From NCBI RefSeq assembly GCF_000688375.1, contig NZ_JIAF01000004.1, positions 2,232,001 to 2,296,000 of the forward strand: 64,000 bases of DNA. Direction: 5' to 3'. The first letter of the stretch is position 1. Each line of letters starts with the position of its first letter. The DNA comes from Prevotella sp. HUN102. GTDB taxonomy: Bacteria > Bacteroidota > Bacteroidia > Bacteroidales > Bacteroidaceae. Positions 25,771-34,215 of this stretch are shown piece by piece. Made by a program: the position numbers and the translations under genes. The notes beneath the pieces were generated by a model. That model searched no databases, was not told the origin of the DNA, and saw only the letters and a list, made by a program, of their open reading frames with translations.

Positions 25771-26583
25771 ATGGAGACAAGAAAACTGACGAGCATACCC
25801 GAAACAATGCTCATACCACTATGGGCGCGTGCTACGGAGACGGAAAACAGGGGTGGACTGATTTACGATGAAACTGCAAAGCGCATCATCAGCAATATTG
25901 ATTACGATTTCACGAAGTTCAAGAACGGAAAACTCTCACAGGTGGGGTGCTGTATCCGCGCAAAACTGATTGACAGCGATACGAAGAACTTCCTTTCAAG
26001 GCATCCCGACGCCGTGGTAATACAGTTGGGTGCAGGTCTGGATGCCCGTTGGCAACGGATGGGATTTCCGAAAGTTACCCATTGGTTCGACCTTGATTTG
26101 AAGGAAACTATCGACCTTAGGCGACAATTCATACCCGAAACCGAATACAACACCTATCTGGAACTTTCGATGTTCGACTATCAGTGGATTGAGAAAGTGA
26201 AATCGTTCGGAAAACCTGTGCTTATCATCATCGAAGGGGTGCTGATGTATTTCAAGCCCGAAGAAGTAAAGAAGTTTTTCCTGACCCTGTGCGGACAGTT
26301 CAGCGAGGCTACAATCCTCTTCGATATGCTTGCCTTCTTGGCTCTGAAGCACGGAAAGCATCACGATACGGTGCGGAAAATGGAAGGAAATCCGGAATTT
26401 CTGTGGTCGGAACTGGAAACAAGAACGATGGAAACGTGGCACGGGAAACTGCACATCGCACACGAATACTATATGAGCGATTACGACGAGAAGCGTTTCC
26501 CCTTGCTGGTGCGTTTGCTTTACAGGATTCCCTATTTCTACAAACGCTTCAATCAACGCATAGTGGAGGTGGAAATAAAGTAA
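25771..26583 (+). CDS. TcmP/LCM-family SAM-dependent O-methyltransferase
   Basis: A 270-residue class I methyltransferase of the leucine carboxyl methyltransferase/TcmP group. It has the SAM-binding motif VIQLGAGLDARW near residue 86, the acidic motif HWFDLDLKETIDLR near 110 and VLIIIEGVLMYF near 150. An aromatic C-terminus (YRIPYFYKRFNQRIVEVEI) completes the usual length. The substrate is unknown; family members methylate carboxyl or hydroxyl groups of small molecules. It is a single gene between the HU terminator and the mfd promoter. Confidence 0.8.
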   Translation: METRKLTSIPETMLIPLWARATETENRGGLIYDETAKRIISNIDYDFTKFKNGKLSQVGCCIRAKLIDSDTKNFLSRHPDAVVIQLGAGLDARWQRMGFPKVTHWFDLDLKETIDLRRQFIPETEYNTYLELSMFDYQWIEKVKSFGKPVLIIIEGVLMYFKPEEVKKFFLTLCGQFSEATILFDMLAFLALKHGKHHDTVRKMEGNPEFLWSELETRTMETWHGKLHIAHEYYMSDYDEKRFPLLVRLLYRIPYFYKRFNQRIVEVEIK

Positions 26584-26715
26584 CGGCAACATCTATTGTC
26601 TGCCGCTATCTTCCCGTTTGTCGCCCCCAAACCCTCCATTTCTCATCCCCTTTCTCCCATTTCACATCTCATATTTCCCTTCTTCCATCCTCCATTTCAC
26701 ATTTCCCTTTTCCCC

Positions 26716-26744
26716 TTGTTTCTCGCCAAAAAATCGTACCTTTG
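26716..26744 (+). promoter_or_regulatory. mfd promoter
   Basis: TTG at 26716-26718 and TACCTTTG at 26737-26744 with 18 bp between match the Bacteroidetes consensus; mfd starts at 26768. The 100 bp before it (26616-26720) is an almost pure pyrimidine tract of short CCATTTC/TTTCCC repeats. Confidence 0.65.
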
Positions 26745-26767
26745 CCGTTGCGAACGCAAGAAACGCA

Positions 26768-29700
26768 ATGAAGATACAAGACATAAACGAACTATACGCC
26801 ACCTTGCCACAAGGTGGTGCCTTGATGAAAATGATGGAAGAAAAGTCGGTGCGGACGATTTTTCTTCAGGGATTATTGGCTTCAGCCACACCGATGTTCT
26901 TTGCCTCGATGGCAAAGAGATGGCAAAAGACGCTGCTCTTTGTGCTGAACGATAATGACGAGGCAGGTTATTTCTACAACGATTTAAAAACAATAGCTAT
27001 GCCCGAGGAGGGCAAGGAACAGGTTGCCGAGGTGCTGTTCTTTCCCTCTTCGTATCGCAGAGCCGTGAAATACGGTCAGCGCGATGCCGGAAACGAGATT
27101 CTGCGTACGGAAGTGCTCTCACGGCTGTCGGCTGTAAGCGGGTCGGGAGCGAAAAACAGGTTGCCTCTTTATATCGTTACCGAACCTTCGGCATTGGCAG
27201 AACTCGTTGTGGCAAAGCACAAACTGGACGAACGCACCCTATCTGTTTCCGTCGGACAGGTGCTCGACGTGATGGAAGTGGAGAAGACGCTGCGTTCGTA
27301 TGGGTTCAATCAGGTGGACTATGTTTACGAACCCGGGCAGTTTGCCGTCCGCGGCAGCATTCTCGACGTGTACTCTTTCTCCAGCGAACTGCCGTTCCGT
27401 ATCGACTTCTTCGGCAACGACGTGGAAACCATCCGTACTTTTGAAGTGGAGACGCAGCTATCCTGCGACAAACGGGAGAAGGTGGACATAGTACCGGAAC
27501 TCGCTACGCTGTCGGAAGAGAAGATTCCTTTCCTTCAGTTTCTTCCGAAAGATACGGTGCTCGTGATGAAAGACTTTCTCTATGTCCACGACACCATCGA
27601 CAGGATATATAAGGACGGCTTTACGGCACAGGCCCTGACGGAGCAGATGGAGGGCAAGACGGAAATGGAGCAGCGCGATATTCAGAAGAACTTTCAGGTA
27701 AGTTCGCAACTCGTTTCTGCCGCTCAGTTTACCGATGATGCGCTGAACTTCCGTCGCGTGGAGTTCGGTCCCAATCGTGCCGTGGATGCGCCGTCGCTGA
27801 ATGGAGTTGTGGAGAGCAAGGCCGTCATCCATTTCAATGTTACGGCACAGCCTCTTTTCCATAAGAATTTCGATTTGCTCACACGAAGCCTCAAGGACTA
27901 TCTATTGCAGGGTTACAGGCTCTATATCCTTGCCGACAGCGAGAAACAGACGGCACGTCTGCGCGAGATATTCGACAATATGGACGACGCCCCTGTGTCT
28001 GAAAACACGTCTGTTGCCGACAGGATACCGTTCATTCCGGTCAATCGCACGATTCACGAGGGATTCATCGACAACGACCTGCGTGCGTGCTTCCTCACGG
28101 ACCACCAGATATTCGACCGTTTCCACAAGTACAACCTGAAATCGGACAAGGCACGTCAGGGAAAGATGGCTCTGACGATGAAGGAACTGCAGGAAATGGA
28201 ACCGGGCGACTTCCTCGTACACGTGGACTTCGGCATCGGCAAGTTCGCAGGTCTGGTGCGCGTTCCGGCAGGCGAATCCTATCAGGAAATGATTCGTCTG
28301 GTATATCAGCACAACGACATCGTGGACGTTTCCATTCATTCCCTGTACAAAATCAGCAAATACCGCCGTGCCGACAGCGGCGAACAGCCACGCCTTTCCA
28401 TTCTCGGCTCGGGTGCGTGGGACAGATTGAAGGAGAAAACCAAGAAGAGAATCAAGGACATTGCACGCGACCTGATAAAGCTCTACGCCAAACGGAGGCA
28501 CGAGAAAGGCCACGCCTATCCTCCCGATTCCTATTTGCAGCACGAACTGGAGGCATCGTTCCTCTATGAAGACACGCCCGACCAACTGAAGGCCACGCAG
28601 GAACTGAAGCAGGATATGGAGAGTGTGCGCCCGATGGACAGACTCATCTGCGGCGACGTGGGATTCGGAAAAACCGAAGTGGCCGTGCGGGCGGCGTTCA
28701 AGGCAGCCTGCGACGGCAAGCAGGTGGCAGTCTTGGTGCCCACTACGGTATTGGCTTTTCAGCATTATCAGACTTTCAGGAAACGTCTGAAGAATATGCC
28801 GGTGCGTGTGGACTATCTCTCCCGAGCACGTTCGGCGAAGCAGACGAAAGATGTTCTGGCAGATTTGGCTGAGGGGAAGATAGATATTCTCGTGGGAACG
28901 CACAAGCTGATTGGCAAGAACGTGAAGTGGAAAGACATTGGCCTGCTGATTATCGACGAGGAGCAGAAGTTCGGAGTTTCCACAAAGGAGAAGCTGCGCC
29001 AACTGAAGTCGAACGTGGATACGCTCACGATGTCGGCCACGCCCATTCCCCGCACCTTGCAGTTTTCGCTGATGGGTGCCCGCGATATGAGCATAATGCG
29101 CACGCCCCCCCCCAACCGTTATCCGATTCAGACGGAGATAAGCACGTTCACACACGAAGTGATAGCCGATGCGATAAACTTCGAGATGAGCCGCAACGGA
29201 CAGGTGTTCTTCGTGAACGACCGTATTTCCAACTTGCCCGAGATAGCAAAGCTCATCAACAAATACGTGCCCGACTGCCGTATCGCCATCGGCCACGGAC
29301 AGATGAAGCCCGAGCAGCTCGAGGAAATCGTAATGGGATTTATGAACCACGACTACGACCTTCTGCTCTCCACCACCATCGTTGAGAACGGCATAGACAT
29401 ATCGAATGCCAACACAATCATCATCAACGATGCGCACCGGTTCGGACTTTCCGACCTGCACCAGATGCGCGGCCGTGTGGGACGGTCGAACAAAAAGGCG
29501 TTCTGCTATCTCCTTGCGCCACCGTTGGCTGCATTGAATCCCCAATCGCGCCGTCGTCTGGAAGCACTCGAAACCTTCTCCGACCTCGGAAGTGGCTTCA
29601 ATCTCGCTATGCAAGACCTCGATATCCGCGGAGCCGGCAATCTTCTCGGGGCAGAACAGAGCGGGTTTATGGAGGATCTGGGCTATGAGACCTATCAGAA

Positions 29701-30259
29701 GATTCTCTCGCAGGCCGTTACGGAGCTGAAGAACGACGAGTTTCAGGACCTTTATGCCAAGGAGATTGCCGAGGGGAAGCAGATCAACGGCGACGACTTC
29801 GTGGACGACTGCGCCATTGAGAGCGATCTCGAAATGTACTTCCCCGACAACTATGTGCCCGGCAGCAGCGAACGGATGCTGCTCTATCGTGAGCTGGACA
29901 ACATTGAGCGCGATGAGGAACTCGATGCGTACAGGAAACGGCTGGAAGACCGTTTCGGCCCCGTTCCCCGTCAGGGAGAGGAACTGATGCAGGTGGTTGC
30001 GCTCCGTCGGGTGGGCAAACGGCTCGGATGCGAAAAGATTATGCTCAAGCAAAGCACGCTCCAGATGCAGTTCGTGTCCAATCCCGACAGTGCCTATTAC
30101 AAGAGTCAGGCTTTCGGCAGATGCCTCGACTACATCGGCTACCACCCTCAACGCTGCACACTCAAAGAGAAGTTCGGCAAACGCTTTATGGTCGTCTCAA
30201 AGGTAAAGACCGTCGGCGAAGCCGTGTTTATATTAAGAGAGATAGAGAGGGGTAAGTGA
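26768..30259 (+). CDS. mfd: Mfd transcription-repair coupling factor
   Basis: A 1163-residue Mfd that removes stalled RNA polymerase at DNA lesions and recruits UvrA. The order is as expected: UvrB-like N-terminal module (about 1-350), RNA-polymerase-interaction domain with GDFLVHVDFGIGKFAG near 479, helicase motor with Walker A GDVGFGKTE near 628 and DEEQ box near 728, motif DLHQMRGRVGRSN near 900, and a C-terminal TRCF domain. The start at 26768 fits the promoter and the usual MKIQ-type N-terminus; a longer upstream frame runs through the pyrimidine tract and the promoter and is rejected. The gene is complete. Confidence 0.96.
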   Translation: MKIQDINELYATLPQGGALMKMMEEKSVRTIFLQGLLASATPMFFASMAKRWQKTLLFVLNDNDEAGYFYNDLKTIAMPEEGKEQVAEVLFFPSSYRRAVKYGQRDAGNEILRTEVLSRLSAVSGSGAKNRLPLYIVTEPSALAELVVAKHKLDERTLSVSVGQVLDVMEVEKTLRSYGFNQVDYVYEPGQFAVRGSILDVYSFSSELPFRIDFFGNDVETIRTFEVETQLSCDKREKVDIVPELATLSEEKIPFLQFLPKDTVLVMKDFLYVHDTIDRIYKDGFTAQALTEQMEGKTEMEQRDIQKNFQVSSQLVSAAQFTDDALNFRRVEFGPNRAVDAPSLNGVVESKAVIHFNVTAQPLFHKNFDLLTRSLKDYLLQGYRLYILADSEKQTARLREIFDNMDDAPVSENTSVADRIPFIPVNRTIHEGFIDNDLRACFLTDHQIFDRFHKYNLKSDKARQGKMALTMKELQEMEPGDFLVHVDFGIGKFAGLVRVPAGESYQEMIRLVYQHNDIVDVSIHSLYKISKYRRADSGEQPRLSILGSGAWDRLKEKTKKRIKDIARDLIKLYAKRRHEKGHAYPPDSYLQHELEASFLYEDTPDQLKATQELKQDMESVRPMDRLICGDVGFGKTEVAVRAAFKAACDGKQVAVLVPTTVLAFQHYQTFRKRLKNMPVRVDYLSRARSAKQTKDVLADLAEGKIDILVGTHKLIGKNVKWKDIGLLIIDEEQKFGVSTKEKLRQLKSNVDTLTMSATPIPRTLQFSLMGARDMSIMRTPPPNRYPIQTEISTFTHEVIADAINFEMSRNGQVFFVNDRISNLPEIAKLINKYVPDCRIAIGHGQMKPEQLEEIVMGFMNHDYDLLLSTTIVENGIDISNANTIIINDAHRFGLSDLHQMRGRVGRSNKKAFCYLLAPPLAALNPQSRRRLEALETFSDLGSGFNLAMQDLDIRGAGNLLGAEQSGFMEDLGYETYQKILSQAVTELKNDEFQDLYAKEIAEGKQINGDDFVDDCAIESDLEMYFPDNYVPGSSERMLLYRELDNIERDEELDAYRKRLEDRFGPVPRQGEELMQVVALRRVGKRLGCEKIMLKQSTLQMQFVSNPDSAYYKSQAFGRCLDYIGYHPQRCTLKEKFGKRFMVVSKVKTVGEAVFILREIERGK

Positions 30260-30507
30260 ACGAGGGACGAGGCTACAAGGGAACGAGGGAATAAGTTTAC
30301 AAGCGGACAAGGGAACAAGTGGACAAGTTTACAAGGAAATTACCTCAGCATCTAAACATACAAAGGAAAGATAAAATTGAAACGACAGAAATCCAAACAA
30401 ATTTATTTGTCTCTCCGTCCTCTTCTCCCCTTGTTCTCTCGTCCACTTTTCTCCTTATAAACTTACCACCTTGCTCACTCGTTCCCTCGTCTACTTGTAA
30501 ACTTACT
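30256..30507. repeat. Inverted arrays of ACAAG/ACGAG purine repeats
   Basis: The left arm (about 30256-30338) is a string of units like ACAAGGGAACGAG and ACAAGTGGACAAG. The right arm (about 30420-30507) carries the complementary units (CTCGTTCCCTCGTC, CTTGTAAACTT). The arms can pair imperfectly over about 80 bp around an 80-bp AT-rich centre. Similar purine-repeat strings occur in other Bacteroidales intergenic DNA. Confidence 0.6.
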
Positions 30508-30557
30508 CATCCCATAAGCATCTGAAAATCAACGGTTAAAAATTGATTTCCATTTGT

Positions 30558-30625
30558 GCGAAGAATGCAGCGCAATCTTCGCAAAAACGCAATGCAATCT
30601 TGCGAAGAATAGAAAGCATTCTTCG
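30558..30625. repeat. Interleaved GAAGAATGC/GCATTCTTC inverted repeat
   Basis: GCGAAGAATGC near 30558 faces GCATTCTTCGG near 30616. Between them are repeated GCAATCTTCGC and GCAATCTTGCGAAGA units that can pair in alternative ways. No gene overlaps it. Confidence 0.5.
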
Positions 30626-30771
30626 GTTACTTGCAAATCAGGTAAAATTCGTCTCTCAACCTGTTCCACTTTTATTAGTTTTCCATCCGAGTTCGGAAGC
30701 AGCCAAAGTCAGGGAATATAAGGTTGCTCTGATAATTATTCTGCCTTCTTGGGGAGATTAAATTCTCACAG

Positions 30772-30940
30772 AAAACATAGAATCACGGATTTCGTTTTCG
30801 TCGCAGAGAATGCAAAACCTTCAAGGAACACACAGATTTTATTTGCACTACTGTGTGTTATGAGATAAAATACTATCTTGCTTTTTATCAAGAATCCGTG
30901 CCATCCTTGAAGGCTTTGTTTTCTCTGTGTTCATATCTTA
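30772..30940. repeat. Large nested stem-loop
   Basis: ACCTTCAAGGA near 30827 faces TCCTTGAAGG near 30904, and CACACAG near 30838 faces CTGTGTG near 30852. CACGGATT near 30784 and AATCCGTG near 30894 form a further arm. The whole can fold as a branched hairpin of about 150 nt. Comparable ACGGATT repeats are common in Bacteroidetes intergenic DNA. Confidence 0.45.
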
Positions 30941-30960
30941 ACAGAAATGGCAAACAGAAA

Positions 30961-30996
30961 AAAGGCGCAAGGAAATGTGAATTTCCTTGCGCCTTT
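30961..30996. terminator. Bidirectional terminator
   Basis: A 16-bp perfect stem (30961-30976 with 30981-30996), loop GTGA, with AAA/TTT ends. It lies beyond the end of the leftward glycosyltransferase gene and can also stop transcription arriving from mfd. Confidence 0.85.
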
Positions 30997-31104
30997 ACAA
31001 GTATAACCATCTAAAACAAATCTGAAATCAAATAAATAAGCAAGCCTCATCTTACCAACTTGCGTCTGAGACGAACTTCCCTTGCCAATCAGGCATTCAG
31101 ATTA

Positions 31105-31851
31105 TCAGTTTCTGATTTGGGGATATTTACGGAACCACCCGTCGATACGCAACTGCATCACGCCGAAGAAGGCTTCGGAGAAGATGCCGCCGCTCATCTT
31201 GCTCGTTCCCTCGCGGCGGTTCACGAAGATAACGGGCACTTCCTTTATCTTGAAACCTATCTTGTGAGAGGTGTATTTCATTTCTATCTGGAAGGCATAG
31301 CCCTTGAAACGTATTTCGTCCAACGGAATTGTTTCGAGCACTCTGCGACGGTAGCAGACGAATCCGGCTGTGGTGTCGTGTACGTGGAATCCTGTTATGA
31401 GCCTGACGTACTTGCTTGCGAAATAACTCATCAGCACACGCCCGATAGGCCAGTTTACAACGTTCACGCCGCTGACGTAGCGGGAACCCACTGCCACGTC
31501 GAATCCTTCGTCGTGAGTGGCCGCATAGAGGCGAGGGAGGTCGTTCGGGTCGTGGCTGAAGTCTGCATCCATCTCGAAGATGAAGTCGTAGTTGTGCTCC
31601 AAAGCCCACTTGAAACCACGGATATACGCCGTGCCCAATCCCTGTTTGCCTGTGCGTTCAATGATGAACAGACGGTCGGCAAATTCAGTCTCTATCAGAC
31701 GATGCACAATCTGCGCCGTTCCGTCAGGGCTTCCGTCGTCGATTACCAATATATGGAAAGCTTTTTCCAAGCCGAAAACGGCACGGATAATCTTTTCCAT
31801 ATTCTCTTTCTCGTTGTATGTTGGTATGATTACAATACTGTCACTTGTCAT
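31105..31851 (-). CDS. Polyprenol monophosphomannose synthase-like glycosyltransferase (GT2)
   Basis: A 248-residue GT2 enzyme of the dolichol-phosphate mannose synthase type: VIIPTYNEKEN at 7-17, HILVIDDGSPDGT near 33-45, the metal-binding DADFSHDP near 95, the acceptor region GSRYVSGVNVVNWP and a C-terminal RREGTSKMSGGIF. No membrane domain is attached. It would transfer a hexose from a nucleotide sugar to polyprenyl phosphate at the inner membrane for glycan or protein glycosylation. The leftward promoter lies at 31869-31900. Confidence 0.88.
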   Translation of the reverse strand: MTSDSIVIIPTYNEKENMEKIIRAVFGLEKAFHILVIDDGSPDGTAQIVHRLIETEFADRLFIIERTGKQGLGTAYIRGFKWALEHNYDFIFEMDADFSHDPNDLPRLYAATHDEGFDVAVGSRYVSGVNVVNWPIGRVLMSYFASKYVRLITGFHVHDTTAGFVCYRRRVLETIPLDEIRFKGYAFQIEMKYTSHKIGFKIKEVPVIFVNRREGTSKMSGGIFSEAFFGVMQLRIDGWFRKYPQIRN

Positions 31852-31868
31852 AAGCCGTTACTTTTTTG

Positions 31869-31900
31869 CAAAAGTAGCACAAATATCTGAATGCCACAAA
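31869..31900 (-). promoter_or_regulatory. Promoter of the glycosyltransferase gene
   Basis: On the minus strand TTTG (31900-31897) is followed after 20 bp by TACTTTTG (31876-31869), the Bacteroidetes consensus, 17 bp before the start codon. Confidence 0.6.
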
Positions 31901-31932
31901 TCTATAATTCTTTTTTATCAATTCATTTCCCG

Positions 31933-33315
31933 CTAATCCCAACGGCTGTCCAACAATCTTATGCTGTCATAGGGCAGTTGCCTGTCGGACTTTGGCATAT
32001 CAGGGAATAGCAATTCGATGCGTTTTACCTGAAAAAAGGCGCAATCAAAATCCATAGGACTATACATTATCTTGTCCTTCTGGCGGTATCTGTCTATATA
32101 ACTGTCCACTATCGGCAGAAAAACGGGATTATCAGAAGGAGGTATTTCTCCCAATTCTTCAAAATTGCGATTGGATTCCAATTCATACTTCATAGTCTGT
32201 CTGCGTCCATTTGCGAATTGCAGATACATCTCAATGCTCTTAACTCTCATTGTATCAAGCTGTAATGCCACTTCACTTACAAATCTTGGCTTTGTCAATT
32301 CAATTTCAATCTTACGCGAAGCAGAAGTCTTGACAGTAAATTCATTCGCCGATATTGCCAATTCTTCGACTATCGCCCATCGCTCTTCCACAGAATGATA
32401 AGGATTCGCATTCACGTGCAGATGGATTGGTTTGATGGAATCTGCCCGCATTTCCCAGTCTTCATAGCTCAACTGTGTTGCCTTGTATTTCCATTCCCAT
32501 TCATTCTCCTTATATACGATAGGATTGCGAAGGTTTGAAAGGTCTATATTTACGATCAGTTTTTTGATTATGCCGTCGCCAAAGTGCTTTGCCTTCTTGA
32601 AATCATAATGTATTGTAAAGTCATTCAAGAAGAATCTACGCACAAATGGAACTAAATCAGGATCAGAAACTTCTTCAAAATCCAAATTCTTGAGATAATA
32701 TCTGTTTACGTTTCTATTAAAAAGTGGACAATCGGTAGAGGCATATACCTTATATTTTACATTCAGTTCTATCGTATCGCCACGATTGATACCAAATTGT
32801 GTATAATACCAACGACGCTTTATCTCAGGGGTATAATCATAATATAATGTGTCAATTTCCCCAGAAGACTGTGTATAGATTTCTTTATCGTAGTCAGAAG
32901 CTCTAATACTTTCCAAAGCATTCTGAAAAGGCAGCATATTTCCATTCGTCTGAAAGCTTACATCCTTAATAAACCTCGGATTCCAGCCTCGCTCAAATAT
33001 ACTTTCTGTCATATAAGAATCGTCAAAACCCCATCTTCCGTATTCAGATTCTTCATAATCAATAGGGAAGCCATAATCAATTGCCGGATAATCTTTTTCC
33101 GATTTATTTGCCAAGGTATAGGTTATGTCGAAGCAATTGTAAAGTCCTTCACGCTTTATATTTACTATTTCTTTTACAATGGATATATCCGATATGGTCA
33201 ATGGTTCGGGATTTGCAACTCTGCAAACTGCCGAATAGCGCATAACAGGGTCGCCATTGGCAAAAACTGACAAGGATATATTTATCAGACAAACAATAAT
33301 AGCCAGTTTTCTCAT
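31933..33315 (-). CDS. Secreted protein of unknown function
   Basis: A 460-residue protein with a signal peptide (KLAIIVCLINISLSVFA, cleavage before NGDP). The mature start, with NPEPLTISDISIVKEIVNIK and PAIDYGFPIDYEE, resembles DUF4424-type bacterial envelope proteins, but I would not assign it firmly. The remainder is beta-rich with no catalytic motif. The start at 33315 is preferred to one 16 codons earlier because the signal peptide begins there. It is more AT-rich than its neighbours. It lies on the same strand as the acyltransferase gene, 57 bp from it. Confidence 0.72.
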   Translation of the reverse strand: MRKLAIIVCLINISLSVFANGDPVMRYSAVCRVANPEPLTISDISIVKEIVNIKREGLYNCFDITYTLANKSEKDYPAIDYGFPIDYEESEYGRWGFDDSYMTESIFERGWNPRFIKDVSFQTNGNMLPFQNALESIRASDYDKEIYTQSSGEIDTLYYDYTPEIKRRWYYTQFGINRGDTIELNVKYKVYASTDCPLFNRNVNRYYLKNLDFEEVSDPDLVPFVRRFFLNDFTIHYDFKKAKHFGDGIIKKLIVNIDLSNLRNPIVYKENEWEWKYKATQLSYEDWEMRADSIKPIHLHVNANPYHSVEERWAIVEELAISANEFTVKTSASRKIEIELTKPRFVSEVALQLDTMRVKSIEMYLQFANGRRQTMKYELESNRNFEELGEIPPSDNPVFLPIVDSYIDRYRQKDKIMYSPMDFDCAFFQVKRIELLFPDMPKSDRQLPYDSIRLLDSRWD

Positions 33316-33372
33316 TTTTATCAAATTTATATTGGTAGGAAAATCAAAAATAAGAGTTTTCAATATTGCCTT

Positions 33373-34212
33373 TTACTGGTCGGGATTCTCCACGTAACTC
33401 TGATATTCCGGTACGAGCGCAGAGTTTACCACTTCGTAGGCTTCTGCCATTACCTGCTTTTCAAACTCCGCTCCCTTGCCCTTTGGGGCGATAGGCTTGT
33501 GGATAGTGAGGCGCAGGGGATGCCATACCGGGAAATGCCAGTCCTTGGTTCGCGGCATCACATCGAAAGAGCCATTGATGGTTATAGGACAAACGGGTAA
33601 CTGGAGTTCGTCAGCAAGCATAAAGGCACCACGACGGAACTGTCCCATATGTCCGGTAAAGCTGCGTGCTCCTTCGGGAAACACCACCAGCGACATACCT
33701 TTTTGCAAGGTTTCGCGTGCCTGATCATAGGTTTTCTTTATCTTGCTGGCACCGCTCTTGTCTACAAAAATGTGATGGGCGTACTCACAAGCTACGCCGA
33801 TGAACGGAATCTTACGGATTCCCTTCTTCATCATCCACTTGAAATTACGTCCCAGAAATCCGTAAATCAGGAAGATATCGAATGCGCCTTGATGATTGCT
33901 GACGAACACATAGCTCTGTTTGGGCTGAAGATGCTCGCGTCCTTCCACCTTTACGGGCAGAAAAAGGAGTCTGATAGTGAGCCATCCCCACCACTTTGCG
34001 GGGTAATATCCCCAAAAGTGTCCGTTTCCGACAGCACAGCCAAACATTGTTGTCAATGCAGTCAGCAAGGATGCGAGGAGAAACAGAGGGAGAAAGATAA
34101 ATAATGTATAGACACCGTATATGAAAACAAAAAGCAGTTTGAAGGGGTTGAAACCACTCTGCTTTTTACCTTGGCTGATTGTTGTTTGTGTGTTATCTGA
34201 CAAAGGATTCAT
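33373..34212 (-). CDS. 1-acylglycerol-3-phosphate acyltransferase-like (PlsC family)
   Basis: A 279-residue membrane acyltransferase. After a hydrophobic N-terminal segment (FIYGVYTLFIFLPLFLLASL) it has the HX4D motif in NHQGAFD near 107, the glycerol-phosphate-binding VVFPEGARSFTG near 177 and GAFMLADELQLPVCPI near 205. It would add the second acyl chain in phospholipid synthesis or acylate a related lipid. It is 3 bp from the metallophosphoesterase gene upstream, so they are co-transcribed. Confidence 0.87.
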   Translation of the reverse strand: MNPLSDNTQTTISQGKKQSGFNPFKLLFVFIYGVYTLFIFLPLFLLASLLTALTTMFGCAVGNGHFWGYYPAKWWGWLTIRLLFLPVKVEGREHLQPKQSYVFVSNHQGAFDIFLIYGFLGRNFKWMMKKGIRKIPFIGVACEYAHHIFVDKSGASKIKKTYDQARETLQKGMSLVVFPEGARSFTGHMGQFRRGAFMLADELQLPVCPITINGSFDVMPRTKDWHFPVWHPLRLTIHKPIAPKGKGAEFEKQVMAEAYEVVNSALVPEYQSYVENPDQ

Positions 34213-34215
34213 CGT

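Larger units (their letters stand above)
30260..31104. other. 845-bp noncoding region with several inverted repeats
   Basis: No credible gene lies between mfd and the glycosyltransferase gene. The region holds three blocks of inverted repeats and a terminator, listed separately, and a few short open frames without protein-like character. Confidence 0.7.

Noticed and set aside
26736..26745. GTACCTTTGC, matching the CTnDOT-type target GTAnnTTTGC
   Set aside because: It coincides with an ordinary mfd promoter -7 element with a proper -33 partner, and no element end is seen there.
27902..30151. 749-codon open frame antisense to mfd
   Set aside because: Mfd is unmistakable on the other strand. 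The long antisense frame is a by-product of its codon bias and has no recognisable domain.
30543..30761. 72-codon frame in the gap after mfd
   Set aside because: It overlaps the inverted-repeat block, has no ribosome-binding context and no family.
31060..31890. 276-codon frame antisense to the glycosyltransferase gene
   Set aside because: The GT2 motifs are on the other strand. The antisense frame also starts inside a noncoding region without a promoter.
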